The notes below the pieces were generated by a model. The model ran no database searches. It was not told where the DNA came from and worked only from the letters and a program-made list of their open reading frames with translations. Positions 46,774 to 58,052 of a DNA stretch of 64,000 bases are shown piece after piece. Each line of letters starts with the position of its first letter. Position 1 is the stretch's first letter. The translations under genes were made by a program, and so were the position numbers. This DNA is from Silene noctiflora (Eukaryota > Streptophyta > Magnoliopsida > Caryophyllales > Caryophyllaceae), in assembly GCA_009801015.1 (NCBI GenBank), contig VHZZ01000051.1:137183-201182 (forward strand), read 5' to 3'.

Positions 46774-49700
46774 ATGGTTACAGTTTCGGCAAGTTTGAGA
46801 AAAACAATTGCATCAATTAAAGAAATTGTTGGTAATCATTCTGATACTGATATTTATAATGCTCTTAAAGAATGTAATATGAACCTTGATGATGCTGTTC
46901 AAAAACTTTTACACCAAGGTATCGTTGTTTCTGATTTTTGTAATTTTTTTTGATTTGTTTATGTTTTGTTTTTTTTCAAATTTGCGACTTTTGTAGTGTA
47001 ATTTTGGCACCCTTTTTAGGGTTTTGTTGATCTTGTGGATTTTGTTGTTGATTTGTGTAGACTTGAATGCGGAAGAATGCTAAAGTTTGATTTTGTAGTT
47101 TGAAATTTTGCGATTGTGAGAGTTATTTTAATCAAAGGTAAACAAATGATTGGAACGGAGTGAGTAATTGATAAGGGATGTTAGAATGTGTGTTAATAAT
47201 ACGGGAACTGTGAACTTGTTCTCGTGTGATTATATGGGGGTATGACCGTATTTTGCGTAGTAATGCTGGTTTTCATTGGGTCGCTTTGTACATTCTCTTG
47301 ACATCGTGCAGTGACGGAACTGCGGGGCTAGCAGGGGCCGTGGACAATGAAAATTTTCGAACATTTTTTGTGTTTACCTTATTGCATTACTAGCCATCCG
47401 TTCCCCCCTCCCCCTAAATTGTTTGCCACCCCTAACTGAAAATCCTGGTTCGCCACTGACATCTTTGAACACGAAATAAAGGTGAAGAGTTTAGGAAGTG
47501 GGACTTTATATGAAACCAGGAGAAAACTGTTTCATACGAAATAAATTAGTGTTTAGGTACATTTTGCCTCCCCCCTTACCCTGTGATTTGCGGGAGCCAT
47601 TGAGGCGCAAGGGTAATGTTATTGTTGATGTGGAATGTAAGGATGCTGAAGCCTTTTTTATGCCCCTGGTTGTTCTTTTCTAATTTTCAGACATTTTTTT
47701 TGTTTACCTTGTTGCATTACTGTCTTAACTTCATGGTGCTTAATTGTACCCCTAGTGTATTAGGTTTTCTCAATATACATGCATTTCTTGGTGTGTTGAA
47801 AATACTGATCTGGATGACCTTTCCATACCAGATACCTTTCATGAAGTGAGGAAGCGAAGAGATAAGAAAAAGGAGGTAATTTTCATGTTATCTTATGAGC
47901 TTTTTATTCTGTTTAGCTTCATGTCTTATTTTCTCTTTGTCAATTGTGTTTGTATATGTTGTTGTGGATACTTATCTTGTTGGCTATTATAAAATCTTAT
48001 CGCGTTTAATTCAGAGTGGTAACATGAAATGAGCTTGTATGCCTTAGCAGGCATGCACTCGTGATGCTCTAGAATCATTGGTCATTCAGATCATTTGATT
48101 GCTAGCAGAAGTTACTGGATCGTGTGATCAATGTAAAATTTATTGTTTTCTATGTATGTGACTATGTGTTATCGATCAATTTCAGTTTTATATTGTTGCT
48201 CTTATGCAAACCATTTGACTCCTTGAGCATCTTTGAAATGTTTACTCATGATATACATGCAATCCATTTCAATTGGCAACTGCGATTCCCTAAAAACAAG
48301 ACCTGGGGGTCGTTTGGTTTAAAAGGTCGGAATTGAATAGTATGGAGTGGAGTGTGATAGATACCATGAAGGAATGAAGTTTGAAACTTTGGGGGAGAGG
48401 TGGTATGAGATTCTAAAAATACCCCAATCAAACATTGGAATGAATCAAATCCATTCCTATCCATTCCAATAAATTCAACCAAACTTCTTAGATGTAATGA
48501 GCTTATAACTTTGTAAGTGTTAAAAAAATGGTGTGAACTAGTGATTACTTTAGTCCATATTGAGCTGATAATTTTTATGATTCTCCTGTTATATTTCCAT
48601 AATTCCTAAAATATACTGAGTACATTTTTACTTGTATCCTTAGTTTTGAGAATATTTTGTTTCCTCACCCCCATTCGTTTCCCCTATACCTCTATCCTGC
48701 ATTTCTGCCTTTGTGCTCCAAGATGCATATTATCTCTTTATGATCAGCAATTTGGAGATGACAAGTTTAACATTTCTTCAAAGCATATGATTGTGTGAAG
48801 CATGATATGTTTTTGATTGATTGGTGTAGGATTTTTCTGGACTTCTTGTTTGTGTCGCTGCTACATAGTGTGTTGATGTGTAAATACACCTGAAGATTAG
48901 ATTGCTTATGTTTTTAGATTATAAATCTTATAATCTGAACCTATTTCATTAATTCTCAGAACTCAGACGACAGTGCCCAATTTGAAACAAGGAGGCACAA
49001 TGATTATATAAGCCGAGGACCGAAATTTTTTTCTGCTATCAATAGTCGAAGAGGAGGCTATGCGAGAAGAGGTATTTATTTTGTTTTCTAAATGATTCTT
49101 CTGATAATAATTACTTGTGGGCATTATTTTGTTATTTGGTGTGATAGAATTGTGGACTTGGCTTTTAGAGTACTTTAAGAGTCCGTTTGGATTGAGTGAA
49201 TTGGAGAGAAAGGGAGGGGAGAGAAAAGGAGGGATTCATTTTCCTTTGTTTGGATACAAAATATGGAAGGAGGGGAATGGAGGGGGAGTGAAATGAGAGG
49301 ATTTAATTTCTCTCCTATTGAACAAACCATAATCTTTCCATGAGTGGCAAGATTTGGAAGGAAAACTTTGTTTGACCTCTCATCTCCCTCCTTCCTCCCC
49401 TTCCATTTCCATTATCCATAAGCATAATCCATCCATTCCCCCATCACCGTCCTTCCCCCCCTTCCATTTCCCTCTCATCATTTTTGTTGTCCAAACAACC
49501 ACAATTCACTCCACCTCCCCTCCCCTCCCCTCCCCTCACTCCACCTCCCCTCACTCCCCCTCCCCTCCCCTTCCCTCCTAAAACTGTATCCAAACAGACC
49601 CTAAATATGAGTACTTTAAATATTAAAAGTCTGTGGCATTTAAGAGTATTATACCATGCACCTAATTAAAATGTGTGCGTCCAAAATTTTTGATAAAACT

Positions 49701-52700
49701 TTTGACAGATATCCACTAGTAGAGGTTTTAAGTACGTTCTGTATGTTCATGGTTAATAAAAACCTTTAATGGTGCAGGAATCAGCAGAGAGTTTCGTGTA
49801 GTCAGGGACAACAGATTTAATCAAAGCGCTGCTAGAGAAACAGAGTCTTCAACTCAAGCTATATCGTCAAGCACGTCTCAGCGGGTCTCTAATGTTCCTG
49901 AAAGGTGTAAATGTGTTTTTGATTTGTGCATCAACTGATAGTTTATTTTTCTTTATTTTTGTCAATTGACTGAACATGTTTTTGGTAGGATGGTCTGATT
50001 TTTCTCTGCATGATGGTACTGTCATATAGATAAAGAGTGGACAAGTCATTTTCTATTTCTTCCTGATTGCTATTTTCATAAATTTGTATAGTTGATTAGA
50101 ATTATGATCAAACCTAGTTACCCAAACAACATGCACTTAAAGTGGAGTTTTACCAAAATTTGGATACCAAAGATATGAACTTATCTTCCTTTTCCAAGTT
50201 GGATACCAAAGATATGAACTTATCTTCCTTTTCCAAGTAATGCTTATTTTGATGGCATTGGACCTTTCAGCTCTACTGATAGTCCAGTCCCATTTATTTG
50301 TCATATCACTTTTAGGTGATTGAAGAAGTAATTATAGAGAATCAAAAAGTAGCTATTACTCCGTCCATCCCATATAAGTTGTCCACGTCTCTTTTTTTGG
50401 TCCATCCTAAAGCCCCTTTGATAATAATTGGAAACATCATCTTCCTTCACAATTCGTAGGCAAGTACTTCATAACATACTCTTTTCATTCCGTTGATACT
50501 CCTTGTGGGGAGGGAATGATAAGGGCAATGTTGTATCTTTAAATTTAAATTTTATGTCAAGGACGAATAATGATATTTCATTGCTAAGTATATATGATCT
50601 CTTGTCAAACGAGGTCAATATAAATGGTACAGAGGGAGTGATTGTTATATGGTCTGATATGTTGCATACACTAAAATTATGAGGGTATTTTAGAACTATA
50701 AGGTGAGTTGTCTATTGTTTTTGCTTCTGAAACTGTATTTGAATTATTTCTCTTCTATTCTATTCTATTCCAGTGCATCTGTGGCATCAAACAATCAAAG
50801 ACACACAGGTGGAAAATATGTTCAAAATATTAATGGTGGATCTGACCTTCGGGTTTATCTCAACGCTAGAAAAGAACAGAGGGAGGAAAAAACTTCCACT
50901 GCAATAGGCCCTGGCCCGCAGGTCTCTGTGATTAAGCATATTGAATCGCAGTCACAAGCAGATACTTCTGCATCCTCTAATGCTGTTGGAGTTTATGCGT
51001 CTGCTTCCGATCCTGTGCATGTTCCATCCCCTGTTTCTAGATCTCCAGCTGTTGGGGCAATAAGGCGTGAAATTGGTGTTGTCGGTGGTCGTCGCCAATC
51101 ATCTGATAGTGGTCCAAAGCAACCTCATCAACAAAAGGTTTCTAATGTCAATTCGGTCTTGGGAGCTTCTTCTGCAACTCAAGCATTTAAACATATAAAT
51201 TCTATTCCTCGTAATGACCAAGGCCCTGGAGCTGCTGTTGAATCAGTTGTCGTCAACTCTGGAAGCAGACCTAGCAATCACTTCAATAGGTTTCATCAAC
51301 AGCCAGCTGGCCCAAAAGGTAAGATCTATTAACATTTATTTGTTATTATGTGGTTCGCTGCTGTATATGATTTAGTTTGGTATTGACATTATATCAATAT
51401 GCGGTTGTTTACACTGCATTTTTTCTTATGTGTTACCCATTAGTTGAGTAACGATGTTTTTTTATTTTACACTCTTTTTACTCTCATTTGATTTCCTGCC
51501 TTAGCCAAAGTCCCTTTGTCTAAGCCAATATAGAAGTAAAAGAGTGAATTTGTTGCGGGAGTGCAGGAGGTAAATTGTCAGGGGGTCTACCTACTCGCAT
51601 TTGGTACATTTAAAAGAAAAAAGGGAGAGAATTTTACTGCTAAACTTGTGGATGATCATCTGGTTATAGATGTCGGTGTTCCTGTTGTTTGTCTAGCAGC
51701 CTATCCCACCTTTCTAAAACGCTTTGCCACTTGTCATACAAAGCTGTTCAGGTTCTTGCAGAGCCGCAGTTCACCTTGGACATTGATTTGAACATTATTT
51801 CATCATTGTACTAAATCTTCTACTTAACTTGTCTTGTCAATGACAATGATCTTTTTTATTGTCTGATTTCAGTTAAAATTGGTGTAGCATATTTTTTTTT
51901 GGAGACAAACTGCTTGTCACCTTCTGAACATATAATGTATCAAGGATTTTTGATGTTTAGATAAGGCGTGCCACTCATGCGTAACATGTTTCATCATTAT
52001 GCTTCTAATCCTTTTGTTATTTTGCACATTTCTTGCATGCATGTGGACAAGTGATTGTTCTTCTCTTGTGGAGGACTGACAGGTTTGAGAATCTTTGTTA
52101 TTGCTATTGTTTAGGTGCTTTGCCTAGTAAAGAATGGAAGCCCAAGACAAACCAAAAGCCAAGTGTTTCAAGTCCTGGTGTGATTGGATCACCTGTGAAA
52201 TCTGCCTCCCATCAGGCTGATACTTCTAAGAATACGGAGAGGGAAACAGATGAGCTGCAGGATAAGCTAACCCATCTTAACATTCATGATACCCAAAAGG
52301 TCATCATTGCACAAAACATTCGTGTCCCTGAGTTTGAACGCTGTAGGCTGACCTTTGGGAGTATTGGCATGGAATCAGATAGTAAGGAGAACCCGTCTTC
52401 TGCATTACAAGTTGCTGCTGTTGTTGAAAATGGTGATGGCTTGGAACCAGTGGAGGCTTCACCAAGGTCAGTTGTGTAAATAGCTTTTTTGAGTTGTATG
52501 CTTTGGGTTTCTGTACAGTTGGAAGCTGGAATTAACCTGAATGTAGGATGTTTGAGTTAAATGCTTATAACTTTTAAATCTCTGAATAAGTTGATGATCA
52601 TTTCTCTTTATGGTTTTTTGTCTATGGGACTGTAACTTGGCTCTAACCTCCAGATGGTTTGCTGTTATTTCCTCATATTATGCGCTGTTTTTTTCCTTGG

Positions 52701-55700
52701 AAGGTTGTCGTGTTGCAGTGACATGTTTATTTATTTGACTTGTATTGCACTCTGTTTTATTTTAGTTTCAGACTTTCAGTGTTCTTTTTCCTGCCGAAAG
52801 ATTTCTCTTGTTTGTACTGCTAACCCTAAATGTTTTCTGCTGTTATGCAGCAACAATCAGATAAATGCTTTTGATGATCAAGTTCAAAATTCTGCCTCTA
52901 GCAGCCCTTCCGGTGAATCACCAGAAGATTCATTACCCGAGAAAAATGATTCTACTGGGGTTCCCAATAATGAAAATTGTGCTGATATGAGCTTGGTCCA
53001 CAACAACTCATCTTTCACCGCTGCAAAGTCAGAACAGCCGCAAGAGTCTATTGAATTGCCTAACTTTTCTGTAAGCTTTCTTGCACGCTGTTCTCAGAAT
53101 ATGGGTTTGTTTGGCATATTAGCTGTTCTGATAGATTTAAGCTCCCCAAGTAGCTTTTAATGTGTGTTGTATAAGGTAGCTGGTGCCACTCTGTTTGTCA
53201 GTGACTAGGCATACCGTCGCTGTTTCAAGTTGATAAACCAGATTATGGCTATTGTAAAATGATGCACTTAAGCTCAATTCTCAAGTGATGTGCGCTTAGT
53301 TGTGTGCATAAGATGCAACAAGTGATTCACGCGTCTATGCAAATTTCACATTTTTTTTTTAATTCATTTATTCTTTCCTTCCCTTTGCGTCATGGTAACT
53401 ATCTTACATTTTAGCCTTCCTAAAAGATTAAAAAGTATTCTTTCCTTCCCTTTGCCTCAAGCTAACTATCTTATGTGTTAGCCTTCCTTGAAACTCAAAA
53501 AGTATTGTTTCTTTTTGTTTGCCAAGATTGGTGCCTTGTGTCCATGGGATGAGTGTCTTTGCATCTTGCACGTAGTTCCTTTTGAAACTAAGGATAGTTT
53601 GCTGTATTGCCTTTTGCCTTCATGTTGGTTTTCATACGCTGCAATTTGCGGGAGCCATTGAGGCACTCGGGGTTGTTGTTGTTGTTGGCTTTCTTAGAAT
53701 ACAAGTAGTTTTTATGATCTAGATGCTACTTGGTGATCTGTCAAATGGCTTGCTACTTTGTGGGGGTTATCCCACCTATTATTTTCGATAAGAAAACTTA
53801 AGTATGAAGTGCTTGCTTACAGGCATACGGTCCACAGCCTGTGTATGACATGCCTTATTATACGCATTCTGTTGATGACGCTGTGCGCCGGACTGAGCTG
53901 CCAAATCAAGAGGTAATTTGTGTTGGACGTGTGGCACTGCATTTTCATATCAAGTTGACACATTAAGTTCTTTGCATTTCAGTTTATTATCCTTCTTTTA
54001 AAGTTGCATTCTTGTTTATTTATTTCTATATACTCCCTTTTTTTCCTTACAAGTCATCGCTGTAAGCCTTTTACTTGAGCTTTTATAAAAAAAAGTACTT
54101 GGGAAAAAAAGCTATGAAACTTGTAGAGTATACATACATAATATTAGCTCATATATATGGAGATACTGAAGCGAAAGGGAGTGTTTCAAAGCACGAGAAT
54201 GACCATAAAAGCACATATGGTTTTTCCTTCGTCTTTATTTATTTATTTATTTTTACTTGTCATTGATGGTTTCAACTTTCAAATGGTGATTCATGTCAGA
54301 TGACCATGAATTATTTGGGATGAAGACTTTGCATCTCTTATCGTTGGATGTTGTTACTCACCCTTTTTTTTTTCAGGCTCTAACTTCGCATTCTGCCAAC
54401 ATTGTTCCTGATTCCTCCGTAGCTATGATGCAGCAGCAGACCCCTATGGCCCAGATGTACCCACAAGTTCATTTATCACATTTCGCTAATGTCATGCCAT
54501 ACCGTCAATTTATTCCTCCAATGTACGTTCCACCTATGGTTCCTGGGTATTCGGGTAACCCTGGCTATCCCCACCTCTCTAACGGGAGCAGTTATGTTCT
54601 AATGCCTGGTGGCGGCTCCCATGTTTCTGCAAATGGCCTCAAATATGGAATTCAACAATGTAAACCTTTCCCGGCCGGTAGCCCAACAGGTTTTGGTGGT
54701 TTGGTTAGCCCTACTGGCTATGCCATGAATGCACCAGGAGTGGTTGGGGGACCTACGGGTCTTGATGATTCTTCGAGGTTGAAGTACAAAGATAACAATC
54801 TTTATGTTCCAAATCCACAGGTAATTGATTTCATGCCCTATAGCCTCTCTTACTATTCTACAATTTTTTTGCTGGTTGCATCAGTTCTGCTATTTTACTT
54901 AACCTTTTCACTAGTTATAGCCTATGTTACTCAGACTTGGGTGTATGTTCACGTGTCACGTACTCGGGTATGGCTAGTATGATGTGTCGAAGTCTCTTAC
55001 GTCCTCTACTTCTATATGTTTTACTCATAATAAGTTGACACAACGATTACAGACGACTCATAAAAAGAGTCAATATATACGTGCAAGTCGGCTTACTAAG
55101 AAGAGGATTGCTCATAAACCAATTATTGAGGACAGGTTTGTCATTTCGTACCAAAAATACATGGCCTAAAAAGGAAATGGAAGATGAAATGGAACTTTCT
55201 AATAAGGATTATAGGTAGAATATATATCATAGTCAGGTTCTTTATAAGGGACGATCCATCAGCAACCCGATCACCGGAAATTGTTGCTTCCGTTTAAACC
55301 TCATCTCTTCCAGCTTCGAATTCATCTGGTTCAGCCTATCCACCTGGATCTGGTAGAACTGCTGCTTGCTTGTGTTATTGTTAGACTGTAACTACCTCAA
55401 CAAGATCTTCGTCTGGTCTAGCCATCAGTCCACTCACATCACACAAGCGACTGGGTGAAGTACCTTATGTCTAGTCTCTAGTGTTCAATACTGGTAGACA
55501 AAGTCAAATGAAATATTGCTAGCAATGTAGGTTTGGGAATATGTAAAATGAACCGAAAGTCTTTGGGCTACTCTTTAACGTGTCTGAGGGGAGGTCATGT
55601 GATAGCTAACCGATAAGCATATGATTTATTCAATCTCCCATGTGAATATGCCAAGCTCAATCTTGGCGTTGTTGGCTCATTATGCACACTGTAATTTCTT

Positions 55701-56281
55701 TGATCACTAGCATAGATCCAACTAGGTTATAAACCTAGGCCTTTCTGTACTGCACCAAATTTATGTCATGCTATAACTTCTTGTACTTTTAGTCCGTTCT
55801 GTACTGTATCAAAAGCACGTCACGCTATTTTTATTGTATTTAAACTCCGTGACAAATTAGTTGAATAAACTTATGGAGAAAGGTTGTGAAACTCCAAAAA
55901 TTTACCATGCACTCGCTTTGCACCCCTTAATTTCTGCATTTTTCTCTTTTTTAGGCTGAGACGTCCGAAATTTGGATCCAGAACCACAGGGAACATCTGG
56001 GGATGCAATCTACCCCATATTTCAATATGCAGGGGCAGGCAGCTCATCCCGCCTATATGCAATCCCTTTCCGCTCATCCATCGTTCAATACAGCGGCCCC
56101 ACAGTCATCCCAAATGCAGTTTCCCGGTATGTATGCTCAACAACCTGCTGGCATTCCTAACAATCATCATATGGGCCCAGGCAACATTGGAGTCGGTGTG
56201 GCCCCACCATCTCAGGTGCCACAGGTCGGGGCTTATCAGCAGCCTCAGATGAACCACCTTAACTGGACAACCAACTTTTGA
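46774..56281 (+). CDS. GBF-interacting protein 1-like (GIP1/GIP1L) protein
   Basis: Ten exons, 46774-46918, 47832-47875, 48960-49071, 49778-49904, 50774-51318, 52115-52466, 52851-53070, 53823-53912, 54377-54820 and 55955-56281, join to 2406 bases (801 residues) with one open frame. Residues 1-60 form the GIP1 N-terminal helical domain (IASIKEIVG, DIYNALKECNMNLDDAVQKLL), related to UBA/CUE folds, followed by the typical DTFHEVRKRRDKKKE. The rest is low-complexity, rich in Ser, Asn, Gln, Pro, Gly and Met (for example MAQMYPQVHLSHFANVMPY), and the C-terminus ends NHLNWTTNF. Arabidopsis GIP1 is a nuclear co-factor that enhances DNA binding of G-box factors such as GBF3 and has chaperone-like activity (family knowledge). 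Introns hold several repeat insertions. Confidence 0.9.
47301..47466. mobile_element. Short hAT-like element, GIP1-like intron 1
   Basis: The 150-base element 47309-47458 starts CAGTGACGGAACTGCGG and ends AATCCTGGTTCGCCACTG, giving imperfect inverted ends CAGTGACGGAAC/CAGTGGCGAACC. Flanks ACATCGTG (47301-47308) and ACATCTTT (47459-47466) match at six of eight positions, fitting an aged 8-bp hAT target duplication. Confidence 0.6.
47559..47630 (+). repeat. SINE-like tail fragment, GIP1-like intron 1
   Basis: CCTCCCCCCTTACCCTGTGA, then TTTGCGGGAGCCATTGAGGC and GCAAGGGTAATGTTATTGTTG. This is the clearest copy of the string shared with 3731 and 53637. Confidence 0.5.
48306..48490. mobile_element. 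GTCGTTTGGTTT-ended MITE, GIP1-like intron 2
   Basis: The left end GGGGGTCGTTTGGTTTAAAA and right end TTCAACCAAACTTCTTAGA are inverted copies, and inner GGAATGAATC and GATTCATTCC-like blocks also mirror. It is non-coding and resembles elements at 49178-49608 and 61597-61856 in end sequence. The superfamily was not fixed. Confidence 0.5.
49168..49618. mobile_element. GTCCGTTTGGAT-ended element, GIP1-like intron 3
   Basis: Ends AGAGTCCGTTTGGATTGAG and CTGTATCCAAACAGACCCT are inverted repeats. The left half is rich in GGAGGGGAG and the right half in CTCCCCTCC, so the whole can fold. The 10-base string GAGTACTTTA occurs at 49168-49177, directly before the left end, and at 49609-49618, a few bases after the right end, which suggests the insertion site duplication. 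Confidence 0.6.
50160..50237 (+). repeat. 39-bp perfect tandem duplication, GIP1-like intron 4
   Basis: The unit beginning TTGGATACCAAAGATATGAA and ending CCTTTTCCAAG occurs twice in a row, at 50160-50198 and 50199-50237, without difference. This indicates a recent duplication. Confidence 0.9.
50359..50638. mobile_element. Stowaway-like MITE, GIP1-like intron 4
   Basis: It starts TA-CTCCGTCCATCCCATATAAG and ends ATAAATGGTACAGAGGGAG followed by TG in place of TA. Both ends match the plant CTCCCTCCGTCC consensus with some decay. About 280 bases, non-coding. Confidence 0.55.
53370..53505 (+). repeat. 68-bp imperfect tandem duplication, GIP1-like intron 7
   Basis: Units starting ATTCTTTCCTTCCCTTTGC lie at 53370 and 53437 and share the order TAACTATCTTA, TTAGCCTTCCT, then AAAAAGTATT. 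They have diverged by roughly 15 percent by eye. Confidence 0.8.
53637..53687 (+). repeat. SINE-like tail with (TTG)n, GIP1-like intron 7
   Basis: CTGCAATTTGCGGGAGCCAT, then TGAGGCACTCGGGG and four to five TTG units. Same family as 47559 and 42269. Confidence 0.5.
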
Positions 56282-56754
56282 GAAAGCTAATCCATATCGA
56301 AACTTCTTATAATGAAGGATTGGATTTAGGTACAGGTCTTATAATTTCTCGTTTTGTGACACTTTTCTCATATTTTTTTAATCAAGTTCTGGTTTTTGGT
56401 TCTCTCTATCGTCTATTCGTCTTCCTTTCCCGTTCCTGATGTTTGGACGCCGTACATCTCATGCCCTGCTAGATGTGAAGTGTAACTAATTTACGTCTAG
56501 ACACAGGACCGTGGTAATCTTATTTGACCATGTGACCGGTGACATTCTTGCACCTGATATTATTTCGTAAACAAGGCTGTACTAAAACATCAGGTTAACT
56601 TGTCTACCGTTACGTCTACAATTATGATATACCCATTTATGTAAGTAGGTCGTCGTATATACACTTTGACATCTTTGTTAACCTACTTATGTGGACAATA
56701 AGAATGTGACATGATCTTGAGCTCATCATTAAATGTCAAAATACGCAAAAATTT

Positions 56755-56885
56755 CTGAGAGACGGTCTCTCAATACCGTTATTGAGAGACCTCTCACATG
56801 ATGGGGTGAGAGACCCACTGCTTTTTCTATTTTTCTATTATGTTTCTCACTAAATTAGTGAGAGACGGTCTCTCACGAGACCTAC
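56755..56885. mobile_element. MITE with GAGAGACGGTCTCTC palindromic ends
   Basis: TGAGAGACGGTCTCTCAATA at the left and AGTGAGAGACGGTCTCTCAC at the right each form a small palindrome and mirror one another. The core has TGAGAGACCCACTGC. Single-end relatives appear at 26982, 29553 and 34693. Confidence 0.65.
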
Positions 56886-57059
56886 TAGTCAAAATAATAG
56901 ATTATGTAGGCTGTTCACTTGTTCGTACAACTAATATTCGGTTAAAACGAATAGATTATGTAATAAGTCGATATTTTCATAACAATATGATCGAATGCCT
57001 AAACCAGATAGGTTTGCTCGACGAGATTAGAAGTTGGTGCTCAGTCTCATTTAAGAAGA

Positions 57060-57345
57060 GTATTATCTATTTTAACTTTAAGACGGGTCAGGTATTAGAC
57101 TCACATATGATAAAAACAGGTTGCTTTGAGATTAACACGAGGTTTATCCCATCCATGCAAGTGAGGTGTTATTTGACTGGTTTTATTCTTAGAACCGATA
57201 TATTGTAAAACGGTGAAATATGCTAAATAAGACAAAAAAAAAGTGAATTGTCTAGGGAATAAGATATTTGTGTAATTTTTACAAGTTGGATATTACTTGA
57301 CCCGTTTTAATCTTAAGACGGATACTATCGTGAGACTAAGTTTTT
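57060..57345. mobile_element. TTAAGACGGGTC/GACCCGTTTTAATC hairpin MITE
   Basis: The left arm TTTAAGACGGGTCAGGTATT is mirrored by GGATATTACTTGACCCGTTT at the right. The right part TAAGACAAAAAAAAAGTGAA with TAGGGAATA matches the core of the element at 31125-31315, so it is a longer member of that family. No target duplication was fixed. Confidence 0.6.
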
Positions 57346-57969
57346 AATCACAACATTCTGTCTTAAACCATACGTAAAACAAGCCCAAAACAATTTATTA
57401 TTATTCATATTTTACAATAAGTCCACTTCAGATCAGTTCCATTAAGATAAATTTAATTTAGTTTAAACAATTTCAGTTCAAAAGAACATTGCTTATGTGA
57501 GCATTCCGATTTCCGAGATAGTATCGAGATCTAGATGCACGATTCACAAGGTTTTATTCTTCACAATCGACTGGACCTAAATTGAAAGATTAAAAATTTT
57601 AAGGGCCCTGTAAATAAACGTCGATAATTAGACACTACTCCGTACTTTCCAACATTGCCGCCCTCCATAGCTTCCCCTCTTTCGCTCTCTCTAACCTCCT
57701 AATTAAAATGACGAACAAAAATAGACGGTTTTTTCCAAAAAAATAAAATAACAACATAATAATAAAAACGGTTTTTCTAACATATACCCCAGAATACATG
57801 ATAAGAAGCTATTTAATTTACGTAATTTTCGATTAAAAGAAATTTAATCGTGTCGACGAATGACGGTAATAACAATCGTACGTGAAACAAAGCCCAGGAC
57901 AACAGACCAACATCGTAATCATCTTCCTCACTCACTCATTGATCTAAATCCTAACTATAAATTAATTTT

Positions 57970-58040
57970 CCCTAAAACCCTAATCAAAATAATTCGCACA
58001 ATTGATTAATGGTCTGCAAACCCTAAACCCCCCAAAAAAA
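57970..58040 (+). promoter_or_regulatory. Telo-box-like AAACCCTAA motifs in the uS5m leader
   Basis: AAAACCCTAA at 57973-57982 and AAACCCTAAA at 58018-58027 flank the presumed leader; a further CTATAAACCCTAAATCC lies within the coding start region. The AAACCCTAA core recurs in plant ribosomal-protein promoters (established). Function here is inferred. Confidence 0.45.
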
Positions 58041-58052
58041 AATCCAGAAACC

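Larger units (their letters stand above)
56282..58052. other. Intergenic region between GIP1-like and uS5m genes
   Basis: It contains the GIP1-like 3'UTR, a GAGAGACGGTCTCTC-type MITE (56755-56885), a hairpin-type MITE (about 57060-57345) and the uS5m promoter and leader. The leader repeats AACCCTAA-like strings (CTAAAACCCTAATC at 57972, AAACCCTAAACCCC at 58018), which resemble telo-box motifs common in plant ribosomal and translation-gene promoters. No other gene is seen. Confidence 0.65.

Noticed and set aside
51561-51791. A 76-codon frame in GIP1-like intron 5, considered as a hidden exon
   Set aside because: Exons on both sides join in frame without it, the peptide has no GIP1-like composition and splice sites do not fit.
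56840-57208. 122-codon plus-strand frame
   Set aside because: It overlaps two MITEs and has no family signal.
58002-58052. Upstream extension of uS5m
   Set aside because: The extension would need a TTG start; the ATG at 58009 is in another frame and stops at once. The ATG at 58053 has good context and begins a presequence.
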